From Candidatus Woesearchaeota archaeon (lineage in GTDB: Archaea > Nanobdellota > Nanobdellia > Woesearchaeales > UBA10216): a stretch of DNA of 5,953 bases. Under the pieces are notes generated by a model, which was not told the DNA's origin, did no database searches, and saw nothing but the letters and a program-made list of their open reading frames with translations. The stretch spans positions 22,949 through 28,901 of the forward strand of contig JAHFTU010000002.1 in the NCBI GenBank assembly GCA_023269295.1, written 5' to 3'. Both the position numbers and the translations under genes were made by a program. Below, piece after piece: positions 5,721 to 5,953 of the stretch. How positions within the stretch are numbered: position 1 is the first letter of the stretch; the number at the start of each line of letters is the position of its first letter.

Positions 5721-5760
5721 TGTTTCGTTTTTGGAATCTGGTGGTTAATATGGTATATGT

Positions 5761-5774
5761 CAAAGGTTTAATAA
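5761..5774 (+). promoter_or_regulatory. Candidate BRE and TATA box of the right-edge gene
   Basis: CAAAGG followed directly by TTTAATAA resembles an archaeal BRE plus TATA box. The spacing predicts transcription from about 5797, leaving a leader of only about 8 nt before the ATG at 5805. That fits the absence of a ribosome binding site. Confidence 0.45.
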
Positions 5775-5804
5775 GCAGGACAGGCTTATAATAACTGACT
5801 TGTC

Positions 5805-5953
5805 ATGCCATTGCCGCTAGTAAGTTTGGAAGTTAGGTTGGAGGGGATAGTTGAGGAGTTGGAATCTACGTTCACAGCCGTTAATGATTTTCTGGGCCTA
5901 AGAGTTTTGGGTAACTTTTATGAGAAGACTGCTGAGAAGCATCGGAGTTCTGA
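5805..5953 (+). CDS. Partial CDS at window edge, unknown product (first 49 codons)
   Basis: An open frame runs from the ATG at 5805 to the end of the window without a stop. It begins MPLPLVSLEVRLEGIVEELE and continues through a region that looks helical (TAVNDFLGLRVLGNFYEKTAEKH). An in-frame TGA at 5796-5798 fixes the 5' limit. A promoter-like BRE/TATA sits at the right distance for a near-leaderless transcript, which supports a real gene. Leucine is mostly encoded by TTG here, unlike the CTT/CTG/CTC preference of the other genes, so it may be recently acquired or weakly expressed. No domain can be recognised in this fragment. Confidence 0.5.
   Translation, partial: MPLPLVSLEVRLEGIVEELESTFTAVNDFLGLRVLGNFYEKTAEKHRSS

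Noticed and set aside
5720..5791. A 23-codon plus-strand frame (ATG at 5720, TAA at 5789-5791) before the right-edge gene
   Set aside because: It overlaps the proposed promoter elements and has no ribosome binding site or suitably placed TATA box. Such short frames are expected by chance.

Overview
The window looks archaeal and most resembles a DPANN-type genome of the Woesearchaeota/Pacearchaeota kind. This lineage call is inference from memory. It rests on archaeal promoter layout (TATA boxes of TTTATATA type upstream of several genes), GGTG/GAGGTG-type ribosome binding sites on two genes and none on others, oligo-T tracts after the minus-strand genes, a nucleotidyltransferase family and an S-layer-like surface protein of types I associate with those archaea. 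There are no rRNA, tRNA, CRISPR or transposase genes. The genes are compact, moderately GC-rich and separated by short AT-rich spacers.

Left part (1-2007), all minus strand: a perfect 13-bp inverted repeat (8-56) near the edge, then a HAD-superfamily phosphatase (81-758), then a 402-residue putative zinc metallopeptidase (799-2007). The metallopeptidase has HELGH followed by EAxxFA, an ImmA/IrrE-like arrangement, and a second histidine-rich motif near its C-terminus. The two genes are 40 nt apart, and the phosphatase has its own TATA-like box placed for a leaderless transcript.

Centre (2008-3045): a compact divergent promoter region, then the only complete plus-strand gene, a Pol-beta-type nucleotidyltransferase with a helical, HEPN-like C-terminal half (2151-2981). 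It converges on the surface-protein gene.

Right part (3046-5953): a secreted, membrane-anchored, beta-rich surface protein of 585 residues (3046-4803, minus) with its own strong TATA box, and a 190-residue coiled-coil protein of unknown function (5017-5589, minus). After these comes a 215-bp divergent spacer full of short repeats and the first 49 codons of a plus-strand gene cut by the window edge.

Nothing shows a shared pathway. The genes look like separate transcription units: housekeeping-type phosphatase, cell-surface protein, and several lineage-restricted proteins. The most interesting unknowns are the double-motif metallopeptidase, the small coiled-coil protein with a distinctive C-terminal tip, and the repeat-rich control region at 5640-5760.
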